A stretch of DNA of 64,000 bases from Opitutaceae bacterium (GCA_016711225.1 JADJTK010000008.1:232268-296267), one strand, 5' to 3'; positions 8,625 to 17,825 are shown, numbered from the stretch's first letter. Program-made: numbers and translations. Notes: generated by a model not told the origin, from the sequence alone.

Positions 8625-8773
8625 GCGTAAGGTCGCCGGCACTCGTGCCAGCAGAAGCATCGTCGATCAGGCCGGAGCACCCGCCAAAGTCGAGCCAGTA
8701 GGTGCCCCGCCCCATCCGCAGCCGGCTGGCCGTCCCCTCAAGAGCGAGCGCCGTCCCCTCGGGCCCTGCCCGC

Positions 8774-9694
8774 TCATGCCCCGAGAGGCGCCGCCAATGT
8801 CTCGCATACGGCCTGACAGAGCCCAACAAACGTCTGCTCACCAAGCGAGAGCCGGTGTTGCGCCAGGTGCGCCACCCCCCAGCGGCGTTTCAGGGCCCGG
8901 CGCCCCAGTGGCAGGCTGCGCAGCGTACCGTTCTCCAACTCGGCACGCACGATCCATGGTGCGAGCACCCCCACGCCCACCCCGATCTTCGCCAGCTCCT
9001 TGATGGCTTCCATACTGCCCAACTCGATGCAGTTGTTCAGCAACACGCCATCGCGCCGGAAATACTCCTGGACCAGCGCAAAGGTGCTGCTCGTCTTGTT
9101 GTAGAGAATCAGCGTCTCCTCACCGAGCTGTTCGCGCGTGGCGCGGCCCGCCTGCGCCCAAGGATGCATCGGGCCCACCATCAGGCGCAGCTCGTCCTCA
9201 AACAGCGGCACGAAGGTCAGCTCCGGGTCGTTTGCCGGCTCCAGCGTGAGCGTCAGATCGATCGTGCCGCGCTGCAGCAGTTCCATCTGTTGCGGCTGGT
9301 CGCCCGGCTCCACCCGGATCGCGCAGCGCGGGAAGCTCTGCTTAAACTCGCGCAGCACCGTGGGCAAAATGTACTGGCAAGCCGTGGTACTCGCCCCCAC
9401 ACGCAGGCGGCCGTGGCCCCAGTTGGCCAACTGCTCCAATTCCGCGCGAGCCTGTTCCATTTCGCGCAGGATAACCTCCGCCTTCTGCAGGAACTGCTCG
9501 CCTTGGTGCGTCAACGCCACCCGCCGACCCACGCGGTCGAGCAGGCGGCAACCAACATCCTCCTCCAGCGCGCGCAGGGCATGGCTTACCGCACTCTGCG
9601 TGAGGCTCAGGTCCTTTGCCGCCAGAGTGAAACTTTGCCTCCGGGCCACCGCGACAAAGGCCAACAGTTGGCGGCTGTCCAGTGAGCGGTTCAT
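8774..9694 (-). CDS. LysR family transcriptional regulator, divergent from the nitrate locus
   Basis: A 306-residue LysR-type regulator. The N-terminal winged helix-turn-helix spans about residues 4-63 (RQSFTLAAKDLSLTQSAVSH). The rest is the two-lobed co-inducer domain (about 90-300), with typical segments such as LRVGASTTACQYILPTVL and GSMEAIKELAKIGVGVGVLAPWI. It is transcribed away from the first NrtA-like gene, the classical arrangement for a LysR regulator and its target operon, so control of nitrate assimilation is the likely job. The 142 bp between the two starts contain an inverted repeat (9749-9765) that could be its operator. The co-inducer is unknown. Confidence 0.9.
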   Translation of the reverse strand: MNRSLDSRQLLAFVAVARRQSFTLAAKDLSLTQSAVSHALRALEEDVGCRLLDRVGRRVALTHQGEQFLQKAEVILREMEQARAELEQLANWGHGRLRVGASTTACQYILPTVLREFKQSFPRCAIRVEPGDQPQQMELLQRGTIDLTLTLEPANDPELTFVPLFEDELRLMVGPMHPWAQAGRATREQLGEETLILYNKTSSTFALVQEYFRRDGVLLNNCIELGSMEAIKELAKIGVGVGVLAPWIVRAELENGTLRSLPLGRRALKRRWGVAHLAQHRLSLGEQTFVGLCQAVCETLAAPLGA

Positions 9695-9748
9695 GGGCGA
9701 GGTGGGCGCCCGGCTCCCGGAGCGCGGACGAAACCGGAATGAAGGGAA

Positions 9749-9765
9749 TTCATACTGTAGATGAA
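9749..9765. promoter_or_regulatory. Candidate LysR operator
   Basis: The inverted repeat TTCAT-N7-ATGAA sits in an AT-rich island between the divergent regulator (start 9694) and the first nitrate gene (start 9837). Position and symmetry fit a LysR-type site; binding is inferred. Confidence 0.45.
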
Positions 9766-9836
9766 AAACATGAAGAGCAGTAACCAAGCCAACCCGGCCC
9801 TGTGGCACGAACCGCGCTAAAAGCGCACTGCCCATC

Positions 9837-10892
9837 ATGCACGCCACCGCCCACCGCCCGCTCCGCCGCCCGCTCACCATCGGTTTCCTCCCACTCACCG
9901 ATGCGGCGCCGCTGGCCGCCGCCCAGGAACTCGGCATCTTCGCCCGCCACGGCCTGCGCGTCACACTGCGCCGCGAGGTTGGCTGGGCCACCGTGCGCGA
10001 CAAGCTGCTCTTCGGCGAACTCGACGCCGCCCACGCCCTTGCCCCAATGCTGTGGTGCGCGGCACTCGGCCTCAACGGTCCGCGGGGCGATGTGCTCACG
10101 GCCTTCATCCTCAGTCTCCACGGCAACGCCATCACCCTCTCGCGCAACCTGCGCAAGGATGGCGTGCTCGACGTCGACACCTTACGCACCGTCGCCCGCT
10201 CCCGCCGCGGCGAACACAAACTTACCTTCGGCGTCGTCTACCCCTTCTCCTCGCACCATCTGCTGCTGCGCGATTGGCTGCGCACCGCCGGCCTCGATGC
10301 CGAACGCGATGTGCGCATCGTCGTCGTGCCTCCGGCACAAATGACGCGCAACCTCGCCGCGGGTACGCTCGACGGCTTCTGCGCGGGCGAACCTTGGAAC
10401 TCCCTCGCCGTCGCCCAGGGGCAGGGCTGGTGCCCGGCCTGGAGTGCCGCCCTCGCCCCCGCGCATATTGAGAAGGTACTGATGGTGCGCCGCAGCTTCA
10501 CCGAACAACGCACCGAAGACCACGCCGCCCTCATCGCCGCGCTCGCGGAGGCCGCCGCCTGGTGCGACGAGCCGCACAACCGCAGCCCGCTCGCCACCTT
10601 GCTCGCGCAACCAGCCTATCTCAACCAGCCCGTCGAGGTCGTTGCACCCGCGCTCGACGGCGTATTCGACACCGGCCTCGCCCGAGAATCCGTGCCCGAT
10701 TTCTTCATCTTCCACCGCGGCGAGGCCAACCTCCCCACCGCCGCGCGTGCCCTGGCTCTCCAACGCGATCTCATCGCCGCCGGGCTCGTGCCCGCCGCCG
10801 AGGCCACCCCCGACCTCCCCGCCCGCCTTTTCCGCGAAGACCTCCACCGCCATGCCCTGGCACCCCACAGCCGGATCTCCGCCGCCAGCTGA
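9837..10892 (+). CDS. NrtA/NasS-like nitrate-binding protein without signal peptide
   Basis: A 351-residue protein of the NrtA/CmpA periplasmic-binding family. Family features include LTIGFLPLTDAAPLAAAQELGIF at the start of lobe 1 and TLDGFCAGEPWNSLAVAQ in lobe 2, a motif typical of nitrate- and bicarbonate-binding members. The N-terminus (MHATAHRPLRR) is basic but has no hydrophobic signal segment, so the protein should stay in the cytoplasm. Cytoplasmic NrtA homologues such as NasS act as nitrate sensors, so sensing rather than transport is a reasonable inference. No NasT partner is visible in the window. It lies 25 bp upstream of the secreted nrtA gene and is probably its first co-transcribed neighbour. 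Confidence 0.85.
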   Translation: MHATAHRPLRRPLTIGFLPLTDAAPLAAAQELGIFARHGLRVTLRREVGWATVRDKLLFGELDAAHALAPMLWCAALGLNGPRGDVLTAFILSLHGNAITLSRNLRKDGVLDVDTLRTVARSRRGEHKLTFGVVYPFSSHHLLLRDWLRTAGLDAERDVRIVVVPPAQMTRNLAAGTLDGFCAGEPWNSLAVAQGQGWCPAWSAALAPAHIEKVLMVRRSFTEQRTEDHAALIAALAEAAAWCDEPHNRSPLATLLAQPAYLNQPVEVVAPALDGVFDTGLARESVPDFFIFHRGEANLPTAARALALQRDLIAAGLVPAAEATPDLPARLFREDLHRHALAPHSRISAAS

Positions 10893-10917
10893 ACCACTCC
10901 GACCGAAACTCACAACC

Positions 10918-12267
10918 ATGCCTCCATCCTCCCTCAACGCCCGCTCCCGTCTCCGCCCGCTCACCGCAGCCTTGCTGCTCGGCCTCGCCGGCACTTTCGC
11001 AACCGCAGCTCCAGTACTTGAGAAGGAAGAACTGAAGTTCGGCTTCATCAAACTCACCGATTGCGCCCCCCTCGTCATCGCGAAGGAGAAGGGCTACTTC
11101 GAGGACGAGGGCCTCTACGTCACCCTCGAGGCCCAGGCCAACTGGAAGATCCTGCTCGACCGTGTCATCACCGGCGAACTCGACGGCGCCCACATGCTCG
11201 CCGGCCAGCCGCTGGCCGCCACCATCGGCTTTGGCACCAAGGCCCACGTCGTCACCGCTTTCTCGATGGATCTCAACGGCAACGCCATCACCGTGGCCAA
11301 TTCCGTCTGGGCGGAGATGCTCGCCGCCGACCCCGCCCTCGCGGCCACGCCCACCCCGCGCCCCGTTTCCGCCGCGGCCCTCAAGCCGGTCGTCGCCCGC
11401 GCCAAGGCCGAGGGAGCCCCCCTGAAGCTCGGCATGGTCTTCCCCGTTTCAACTCACAACTACGAACTCCGCTACTGGCTCGCCGCCGGCGGCATCGCCC
11501 CGGGCTACTACACCGCCAACGACTCGACCGGCACCGCCGAGGGCGACGTGCTGATCTCCGTCACCCCGCCGCCGCAAATGCCGGCCACGCTCGCCCAGGG
11601 CACCATCCACGGGTTCTGCGTCGGCGAGCCGTGGAACCAGCAGGCCGTGGCCAAGGGCATCGGCGTGTCGGTCATCACCGACGGAGAGATCTGGCGCAAC
11701 AATCCCGAGAAGGTCTTCGGCGTCACCGCCGCCTGGGCCGCGCAGAATCCGAAGACCCACGTCGCTGTCGTGAAGGCGCTCATCCGGGCCGCCCAATGGC
11801 TCGATGCCACCCCGGAGAACCGCGTCGAGGCCTGCCGCATCCTCGCCCGCCCCGAGTACGTCGGCGCCGATTTCCAGATCATCGCCAACAGCATGACTGG
11901 CACCTGGGCCTACGCCCCCGGCGACAAGCGCCCGCTGCCCGACTTCAACATCTTCTTCCGCCACTTCGCCACCTATCCGTTCTACAGCGACGCCGTCTGG
12001 TACCTCACCCAGATGCGCCGCTGGGGCCAGATCGGCGAAGCGAAGAGCGACGCCTGGTACCACGACACCGCCGCTTCCGTCTACCAACCGGCCATCTACC
12101 GCGAGGCGGCCGGCGCCCTGGTCGCCGAAGGAAAGCTCCAAGCCTCGGCTATCCCGGCCACCGACGGCTACAAGGCGCCCACCGCCGAATTCATCGACGG
12201 CATGAGTTACGATGGCCGCGCGCCCAACGCCTACCTGCGCCAGTTCCCGATCGGCCACAAGGACTGA
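10918..12267 (+). CDS. nrtA: Nitrate ABC transporter, substrate-binding protein NrtA
   Basis: The 449-residue precursor has a good Sec signal peptide (residues 1-28, ending around ATAAP). The body matches NrtA: LKFGFIKLTDCAPLVIAKEKGYF, then MLAGQPLAATIGFGTK and HGFCVGEPWNQQAV. It should capture nitrate in the periplasm and deliver it to the NrtB permease encoded next. The ATG at 10918 follows CACAACC and is the only start that gives a signal peptide; in-frame sequence upstream belongs to the preceding gene in another frame. Of the three NrtA-like proteins in this locus, it alone is exported. Confidence 0.93.
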   Translation: MPPSSLNARSRLRPLTAALLLGLAGTFATAAPVLEKEELKFGFIKLTDCAPLVIAKEKGYFEDEGLYVTLEAQANWKILLDRVITGELDGAHMLAGQPLAATIGFGTKAHVVTAFSMDLNGNAITVANSVWAEMLAADPALAATPTPRPVSAAALKPVVARAKAEGAPLKLGMVFPVSTHNYELRYWLAAGGIAPGYYTANDSTGTAEGDVLISVTPPPQMPATLAQGTIHGFCVGEPWNQQAVAKGIGVSVITDGEIWRNNPEKVFGVTAAWAAQNPKTHVAVVKALIRAAQWLDATPENRVEACRILARPEYVGADFQIIANSMTGTWAYAPGDKRPLPDFNIFFRHFATYPFYSDAVWYLTQMRRWGQIGEAKSDAWYHDTAASVYQPAIYREAAGALVAEGKLQASAIPATDGYKAPTAEFIDGMSYDGRAPNAYLRQFPIGHKD

Positions 12268-12337
12268 TCACTCCCGCCGGAGCAGCCCGCCAGATTCAAC
12301 CGACCCGCTGCTCCGCTCCCCACCTCGGTCCCGCCGT

Positions 12338-12366
12338 CCCTCACTTCCTCATTCTCCTCCGCAATG
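12338..12366. repeat. Short heptamer array ending on the nrtB start codon
   Basis: Four pyrimidine-rich 7-base units (CCCTCAC, TTCCTCA and so on) run directly into the ATG at 12364. Confidence 0.5.
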
Positions 12367-13338
12367 AGCACCACCGCCCCGTCCGGGTCTTCTCGTGTCG
12401 AACTCTTTGATGCAGTCGTCCGCTACCTGTTCCTCAACCTCGGGGTACCAGCCCTCGCCGTCGCACTCTTCCTCGCGGCGTGGTCCGGGGTCGCGAGCAC
12501 CGTCAAGGTCAGCTTCGGCGCGCTCCCCGGCCCTTCCGCCGTCGCCAACGAGGCGGGCAACCTGTGGCAAGACCACCTCGCTGAGCGGCAACGCGAGTCG
12601 GACTTCTACAAGCGCCAGACCGAGCGCCGCGCGGCCTTCCTCGCAAAGAGTCCGCAGGGCGAGTGGAAGGATCGCAGATACGCTGGGCGCCCGACCTACA
12701 TCGACCAGATCGTCACCAGCCTCAAGACGGTGTTCGTCGGCTTCCTGATCGCCTCGTTGGTGGCAGTGCCTCTGGGCGTGGTCTGCGGACTCAGCCGCGC
12801 GTTCAACACCGCGATCAATCCCTTTGTGCAGATCTTCAAGCCGGTCTCGCCGCTGGCTTGGCTGCCCATCGTGATGATCTTGGTGAGCGCGCTCTACAAC
12901 CCCACCGAGCCGCTCTTCGAGAAGGCGTTCATCAGCTCGGCCATCGTGGTGGCGCTCTGCTCGCTCTGGCCCACGCTGATCAACACCGCTCTTGGGGTGG
13001 CCTCGATCGATCAGGATTTCCTCAACGTCGCTCGCGTGCTGCGCCTGAGCTGGTTCGACAAGATCTTCAAAATCGTCCTTCCAGCGGCCCTACCTTTGAT
13101 CTTCACCGGCCTGCGCCTCTCGCTCAGCGTGGGCTGGATGGTGCTCATCGCCGCCGAGATGCTCGCTCAGAATCCCGGCCTCGGAAAGTTCGTCTGGGAC
13201 ATGTTCCAAAACGGCAGCAGCCAGACTCTTGCCCAAATCATGGTCGCCGTCTTCACCATCGGCGGCATCGGCTTCCTCCTCGACCGGATCATGTTCGCCC
13301 TCCAGCGCGCCGTGACGTTCGGCCGCACCGCCCACTAA
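12364..13338 (+). CDS. nrtB: Nitrate ABC transporter, permease NrtB
   Basis: A 324-residue inner-membrane permease of the NrtB/SsuC type. A first hydrophobic segment (about 20-50) is followed by a charged loop and then the conserved BPD_transp_1 domain (about 115-320). The EAA-like loop reads ASIDQDFLNVARVLRLSWFDKIFKIVLPAALPLIFTGLRLSL, and PLAWLPIVMI is characteristic of nitrate and sulfonate permeases. It would form the homodimeric channel energised by the two ATPases encoded at 14481 and 15383. A second NrtA-like gene begins 17 bp downstream, so the transporter genes form one transcription unit. Confidence 0.93.
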   Translation: MSTTAPSGSSRVELFDAVVRYLFLNLGVPALAVALFLAAWSGVASTVKVSFGALPGPSAVANEAGNLWQDHLAERQRESDFYKRQTERRAAFLAKSPQGEWKDRRYAGRPTYIDQIVTSLKTVFVGFLIASLVAVPLGVVCGLSRAFNTAINPFVQIFKPVSPLAWLPIVMILVSALYNPTEPLFEKAFISSAIVVALCSLWPTLINTALGVASIDQDFLNVARVLRLSWFDKIFKIVLPAALPLIFTGLRLSLSVGWMVLIAAEMLAQNPGLGKFVWDMFQNGSSQTLAQIMVAVFTIGGIGFLLDRIMFALQRAVTFGRTAH

Positions 13339-13354
13339 GCCGGAGTTCACACCC

Positions 13355-14470
13355 GTGACCGACCTCACCCTCGCATTCCTGCCGCTCTCCGACGCCGCGC
13401 CACTCATCGTGGCGCACGCCCGCGGCCACTTCCGCGAGCACGGTATCCGCTCCACCTTGCACCGCGAGGCCAACTGGACCGCCCTGCGCGACTCGCTCAA
13501 CACCGGCCGCGCCCACGCCGCCCAGATGCTCTACAGCATGCCGCTGGCCGCCGCCTGCGGCCTGCTCGGAGAAAACCAGGTCCCGCTGATCGTGCCTTGG
13601 GTGCTCAACCGCAACGGCCAGGGTATCACCTTGCACCTCGGATACCGCGGCCAGGTGGTCGGGGACGCCCGCGCCCTGCGGGCCCGGGCGCATGAGCGCC
13701 GCGATCTCGGTCGGCCGTTGGTCTTCTGTCACACCCTGCGCGTCGGCACCCACGCGCTCTGGCTGCGCTATTGGCTGGCCGCGGGCGGCATCGATCCCAC
13801 CCGCGATGTCGCACTCATCACCGTACCCCCTCCGCAGATGGTGGCCAACATGCGCGCGGGCAGCGTCGACGGCTTCTGTGTCGGTGAACCATGGAACGCC
13901 CGGGCGCTCGCCGACGCGCTCGGCTTCACTGCCCTCGCCACGCAGGAGCTCTGGCCCGATCACCCCGAGAAAGTCTGCGCGTTCACCGAAGCGTGGAGCA
14001 AGGCCAACCCCGAAGCCACCGTCGCCGCCCTGCGCGCGCTTCACCAGGCCGGTCATTGGCTCGATGATCCTGCCCACCACGCCGAGGCCGCCGCTCTGCT
14101 TGCGCAGCCCGAATACCTCGCCTGCGATCCCGCGCTCATCCGCGCCCGCCAGGGCGCGGCCATCGACTACGGCGACGGCCGCTCCGCCACGCTGGTCCAC
14201 GGGCCATCCTTCGCCGGACGCGGCCTCAACTGTCCCCAATCTTCTCATGCGCTCTGGTTTCTCTCCCAGCTGCGCCGCTGGGGCCTGCACTACGGAGTGC
14301 CCGACTACGCGGGCATCACCTCCCGCGTGCTCCGGCCCGATCTGCACGCCGCCGCCACGGGCGAGACGCCCGCCCCCGAACCGATCTCGCTGGCAGACGG
14401 CGGGCTCTTCGATCCCGCCGATCCCGAAGGCTACGCGCGCGGTTTCGCCATCAAACACCTCCTCGGCTGA
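13355..14470 (+). CDS. Second NrtA-like protein without signal peptide (NrtC regulatory-domain-like)
   Basis: A 371-residue NrtA/CmpA-family protein starting with GTG at 13355. The mature-type sequence begins at once (MTDLTLAFLPLSDAAPLIVAHARGHF), so there is no signal peptide and it should be cytoplasmic. VDGFCVGEPWNARALADA is the family motif. In cyanobacterial NrtC a solute-binding-like domain is fused to the ATPase and mediates inhibition by nitrate. Here a free-standing relative sits exactly between the permease and the ATPase genes, with 10 bp to the next start. A regulatory subunit of the transporter is therefore plausible, though unproven. Confidence 0.85.
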   Translation: MTDLTLAFLPLSDAAPLIVAHARGHFREHGIRSTLHREANWTALRDSLNTGRAHAAQMLYSMPLAAACGLLGENQVPLIVPWVLNRNGQGITLHLGYRGQVVGDARALRARAHERRDLGRPLVFCHTLRVGTHALWLRYWLAAGGIDPTRDVALITVPPPQMVANMRAGSVDGFCVGEPWNARALADALGFTALATQELWPDHPEKVCAFTEAWSKANPEATVAALRALHQAGHWLDDPAHHAEAAALLAQPEYLACDPALIRARQGAAIDYGDGRSATLVHGPSFAGRGLNCPQSSHALWFLSQLRRWGLHYGVPDYAGITSRVLRPDLHAAATGETPAPEPISLADGGLFDPADPEGYARGFAIKHLLG

Positions 14471-14480
14471 ACGGCTCCCC

Positions 14481-15386
14481 ATGGCTTTCCTCGAAATCAA
14501 ACACGCCTCGAAGACCTACCACTCCGGCCGCGCGCGCACCGAGGTGCTGGCCGACATCAACCTCGAGATCGCCGAAGGCGAGTTCGTCGCGATCGTCGGC
14601 TACTCGGGGGCCGGCAAGAGCACGTTGATCAACTTCCTCTCCGGACTCGTCGCCCCCGACACCGGCTCGGTGCTGCTTGAGGGAAAGCCCATCACCGGCC
14701 CCGGCCCCGACCGCGGGATCATCTTCCAGAACTACTCGCTGCTGCCCTGGCTCTCAGTATTCGGAAACATCGCCCTCGCCGTCGACCAGGTTCACCGGGA
14801 CTGGTCCGCCGACCGCCGACGCCAGCACATCGAGCGGCACATCGCGATGGTCAACCTCACGCCCGCCCGCGACAAGAAGCCCCACGAGCTCTCCGGCGGC
14901 ATGCGCCAGCGCGTGAGCGTCGCCCGCACGCTCGCGATCAACCCGCGTATCTTACTCATGGACGAGCCGTTCGGTGCCCTCGACGCCCTCACCCGCGCCA
15001 CGCTCCAGCAGGAGACGCTGCAGATCTGGGAGGCCGACCGGAAGACCGTCGTGCTCATCACCAACGACCCCGACGAGGCCATCCTCATGGCCGACCGCGT
15101 CATCCCGCTCACCGCCGGGCCCCGCGCCACGCTCGGGCCAAGCATCCCGATCACGCTACCGCGCCCCCGCCGCCGCGCCGAGCTCAACGCGAGCTACGAC
15201 TTCAAGCAGATCCGGGCCGAAGTCACCGACTACCTGCTCAAGTCCAGCGACCACCGCCGGCTCGGCGTCCAACGTTCGTTGATCCTTCCCGACATCGAAC
15301 CGGAGAACCTGAATACCCGCAGCTGGACCTCCACCCGCCGCCCGGTGCGCCGCAGCGAAGTCAAAACCGAGACCATCGAAACATGA
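14481..15386 (+). CDS. Nitrate ABC transporter, ATP-binding protein (NrtC/NrtD type)
   Basis: A 301-residue ABC ATPase. Walker A is GYSGAGKST (about residues 40-48), the signature is LSGGMRQRV, Walker B is ILLMDEPFGALDAL. A His switch is not obvious: the usual TH(D) position reads ITNDPDEA, with Asn replacing His. The C-terminal extension (about 235-301) is proline-, arginine- and serine-rich and lacks the solute-binding domain of cyanobacterial NrtC. Its stop overlaps the start of the second ATPase by four bases (ATGA), which implies coupled translation and a heterodimeric ATPase. The altered H-loop suggests that this subunit forms a degenerate ATP site. Confidence 0.9.
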   Translation: MAFLEIKHASKTYHSGRARTEVLADINLEIAEGEFVAIVGYSGAGKSTLINFLSGLVAPDTGSVLLEGKPITGPGPDRGIIFQNYSLLPWLSVFGNIALAVDQVHRDWSADRRRQHIERHIAMVNLTPARDKKPHELSGGMRQRVSVARTLAINPRILLMDEPFGALDALTRATLQQETLQIWEADRKTVVLITNDPDEAILMADRVIPLTAGPRATLGPSIPITLPRPRRRAELNASYDFKQIRAEVTDYLLKSSDHRRLGVQRSLILPDIEPENLNTRSWTSTRRPVRRSEVKTETIET

Positions 15387-16246
15387 GCGCCTACCTCGAC
15401 ATCTCCCAGCTCGCCAAGATCTACCCCAGCCCGAAGGGACCGGCGGTGATCGTGCAGAACTTCGATCTGAAGGTGGAACAGGGCGAGTTCATCACCGTCA
15501 TCGGTCACTCCGGCTGCGGCAAGAGCACGGTGCTCATGATGGTCGCCGGCCTGAGTGAAATCTCCGAGGGAGGCATCATCCTCGCGGGCAAGGAACTCGA
15601 CGGCCCCGGCCCCGACCGCGGCGTGGTGTTCCAGTCCCCCTCGTTGCTGCCCTGGCTCTCCGCCCTCGACAACGTGCTGCTTGGCGTGAATCAGGTTTTC
15701 AACTCCGCCACCAAGGCCGAGCGCCGCGCCATCGCCGAGTACTACCTCACGGTGGTCGGCCTCGGTGACGCGCTCGACAAGCGCCCCGGCGAACTCAGCC
15801 AGGGCATGCGCCAACGCGTCGGCATCGCCCGCGCCTTCGCGCTCAAGCCCAAGATGCTCCTGCTCGACGAGCCCTTCGGCATGCTCGACTCGCTCACCCG
15901 CTACGAACTCCAGCAGGTCCTCGTCGACCTGTGGCGGCGCAACCGCATCACCGCGATGATGGTCACCCACGACGTGGACGAGGCCATCTTCCTCTCCGAC
16001 CGCATCGTCTGCATGACCGACGGCCCGGCTGCCGAGGTCGGCGAGATCGTCGAGGTCAACTTTCCACATCCGCGCGACCGCGCCGCCATCATGGAGCATC
16101 CGGACTACTACCGGTTACGCGCGCGCCTGATCGAGTTTCTGGAAATCCACGCGCACCGCAGATCCGGACACGCCGTAGTGCCGGCCGCACCCGCCGATGC
16201 GGCCGACCAACCGCCCCAGCCCGAGCTGATCGCGCCCGCCGCCTAA
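15383..16246 (+). CDS. Nitrate ABC transporter, second ATP-binding protein (NrtC/NrtD type)
   Basis: A 287-residue ABC ATPase with Walker A GHSGCGKST, signature LSQGMRQRV, Walker B LLLDEPFGMLDSL and an intact H-loop (MVTHDVDEAIFLSDRI). The sequence VVFQSPSLLPWLSALDNV is characteristic of the nitrate/sulfonate/taurine ATPase group. It overlaps the preceding ATPase gene by four bases. Because it has the complete catalytic set while its partner lacks the switch histidine, the pair probably works as an asymmetric heterodimer on NrtB. The C-terminal end is rich in Ala and Pro. Confidence 0.92.
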   Translation: MSAYLDISQLAKIYPSPKGPAVIVQNFDLKVEQGEFITVIGHSGCGKSTVLMMVAGLSEISEGGIILAGKELDGPGPDRGVVFQSPSLLPWLSALDNVLLGVNQVFNSATKAERRAIAEYYLTVVGLGDALDKRPGELSQGMRQRVGIARAFALKPKMLLLDEPFGMLDSLTRYELQQVLVDLWRRNRITAMMVTHDVDEAIFLSDRIVCMTDGPAAEVGEIVEVNFPHPRDRAAIMEHPDYYRLRARLIEFLEIHAHRRSGHAVVPAAPADAADQPPQPELIAPAA

Positions 16247-16346
16247 GCTCTTGCGGTAGCCTCGCCGTTTGCCGGCGCACCGCTCCGGAATCCAGCCCGT
16301 GGCGCAGGCCTCCGTGCCTGCGAGCCCGTGCCGTCGGCACCCGCCC

Positions 16347-16374
16347 TTGTCCCTCGTCCCCTCGACACTCGACC
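16347..16374. repeat. Heptamer array before the porin gene
   Basis: Four 7-base units of the TTGTCCC/CTCGACA type, in the 230-bp gap between the second ATPase and the porin. Confidence 0.45.
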
Positions 16375-16476
16375 GCGCGATCACGCCACGCCGCGCCCGC
16401 CACCATGATCCGAATCAAGGACACAACCTTGCTCCGCCGCTACTCTCTACCCCGCAAACCGACCGCACCTACCGAC

Positions 16477-17706
16477 ATGCACACCACCCATCGTTCACGA
16501 ACGTTGATCCGCACCGCCACCATCGCCCTCGGCCTCCTCGCCGCCGGCATCACCTTCGCCGCCGAGCCCGCCACCCTCGAGGAAGCTCTGCTCGGCGGAA
16601 AAGTCTCGCTCAACCTCCGCGCCCGCTACGAAGGCGTCGACCAGACCGGCCTGAAGGATGCCGACGCCTTCACGCTGCGCACCCGCCTGGGCTACACCAC
16701 CGCAGCGTATCAAGGTTTCAAAGCATCGCTGGAGTTCGAGAACATCGCCTCTCCCGACGGCGACGCCTACAGCCAGGCCGGCCTCAACTCCAGTGGCGCC
16801 GGCAAGGCCGTCGTCGCCGATCCGGTGGGCAGCGAGGTCAACCAAGTCTGGCTCTCCTACACCACCGGCGCGACGTCCCTCACCGCCGGCCGCCAACGCC
16901 TCGTGCTCGACAACGCCCGTTTCGTGGGCGACGTCGGCTGGCGCCAGAACGCGCAGACCTTCGACGCCTTCGTCCTGCAGAACAAATCGGTCGAGAAGCT
17001 CGCCCTCACCTACGCCTACCTCGACCGCGTAAATCGCGTCTTCGGCCACAAGCATGCACAGGGCGCATGGAAGTCGGACTCCCACCTGGTCAACGCGGCC
17101 TACACCGGCCTGCCCTACGGCACGCTCACCACCTATGTGTACCTGCTCGATTTCGACAGCGCCGCCGCCAGCAGTTGCGCCACCTACGGCCTCTCCTTCG
17201 CCGGTACCGCGCCCGTCTCCGACGCGTTGAAAATCACCTACCGTTCCGAGTACGCCCGGCAGGTCGACTACGGTTCAAGCACGCTCGACTACGCCAGCGA
17301 CTACTACGCGATCGAGACCGGCCTCGCCCACAAGCTCGGTAGCCTAGCCCTCGGCTACGAAGTGCTGGGCAGCGACCACAACGTCGGCTTCAAGACACCG
17401 CTCGCCACGCTGCACGCCTTCAACGGCTGGGCCGACCTCTTCCTAAATACCCCCGCCTCCGGCCTGCGCGATCTGTACATCAAGGCCGCCGTGTCGCTAC
17501 CGGGCGAGGTCAAGCTCCTCGCGTTCTACCACCACTTCGAAGCCGACCGCGGTGGGGCCGGGCTCGGCAGCGAATTCGACCTCCAGCTCGGTCGCAAACT
17601 GTACAAAAGCGTCACCGGCCTGGTGAAATACGCCGCCTTCGATCGCGCCACCACCACCCTGCCCAACGTGCAAAAACTCTGGGTGCAGGTGGAGTACGCC
17701 TTCTGA
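16477..17706 (+). CDS. Outer membrane beta-barrel channel (alginate export/porin-like)
   Basis: A 409-residue precursor with a signal peptide (residues 1-29, ending ITFAAEP). The mature chain is a run of alternating amphipathic strands rich in Tyr, Ala, Gly and Asp (for example KVSLNLRARYEGVDQTGLKDADAFTLRTRLGY), and it ends in Phe (VQVEYAF), the usual signal for outer membrane barrel assembly. The layout fits the alginate-export-like porin family. Placement directly after the nitrate ABC transporter suggests an outer membrane entry route for nitrate. The ATG at 16477 is selected because it yields the signal peptide; an in-frame ATG further upstream would mask it. Confidence 0.82.
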   Translation: MHTTHRSRTLIRTATIALGLLAAGITFAAEPATLEEALLGGKVSLNLRARYEGVDQTGLKDADAFTLRTRLGYTTAAYQGFKASLEFENIASPDGDAYSQAGLNSSGAGKAVVADPVGSEVNQVWLSYTTGATSLTAGRQRLVLDNARFVGDVGWRQNAQTFDAFVLQNKSVEKLALTYAYLDRVNRVFGHKHAQGAWKSDSHLVNAAYTGLPYGTLTTYVYLLDFDSAAASSCATYGLSFAGTAPVSDALKITYRSEYARQVDYGSSTLDYASDYYAIETGLAHKLGSLALGYEVLGSDHNVGFKTPLATLHAFNGWADLFLNTPASGLRDLYIKAAVSLPGEVKLLAFYHHFEADRGGAGLGSEFDLQLGRKLYKSVTGLVKYAAFDRATTTLPNVQKLWVQVEYAF

Positions 17707-17790
17707 GCGAGTTCGTGGCGCGGGTGCTGGACTCTCTGCACCAGTCCACCCAAGCCACGCCCTGCCCCAAGGCCCCCCAAGCCCCAAAGG

Positions 17791-17825
17791 CGCAAATTCG
17801 TGTCCGATCGCGACATGGATTTGCG
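17791..17825. repeat. Long imperfect palindrome of the TGTCGCGATCGCGACA family
   Basis: Nested inverted arms CGCAAAT/ATTTGCG and TGTC/GACA surround a CGATCG core. It lies 70 bp from a longer member of the family. Confidence 0.55.

Noticed and set aside
9837..10892. NasS/NasT antitermination system
   Set aside because: A NasS-like protein is present, but no ANTAR-domain NasT gene or leader hairpin typical of it was seen in this window.
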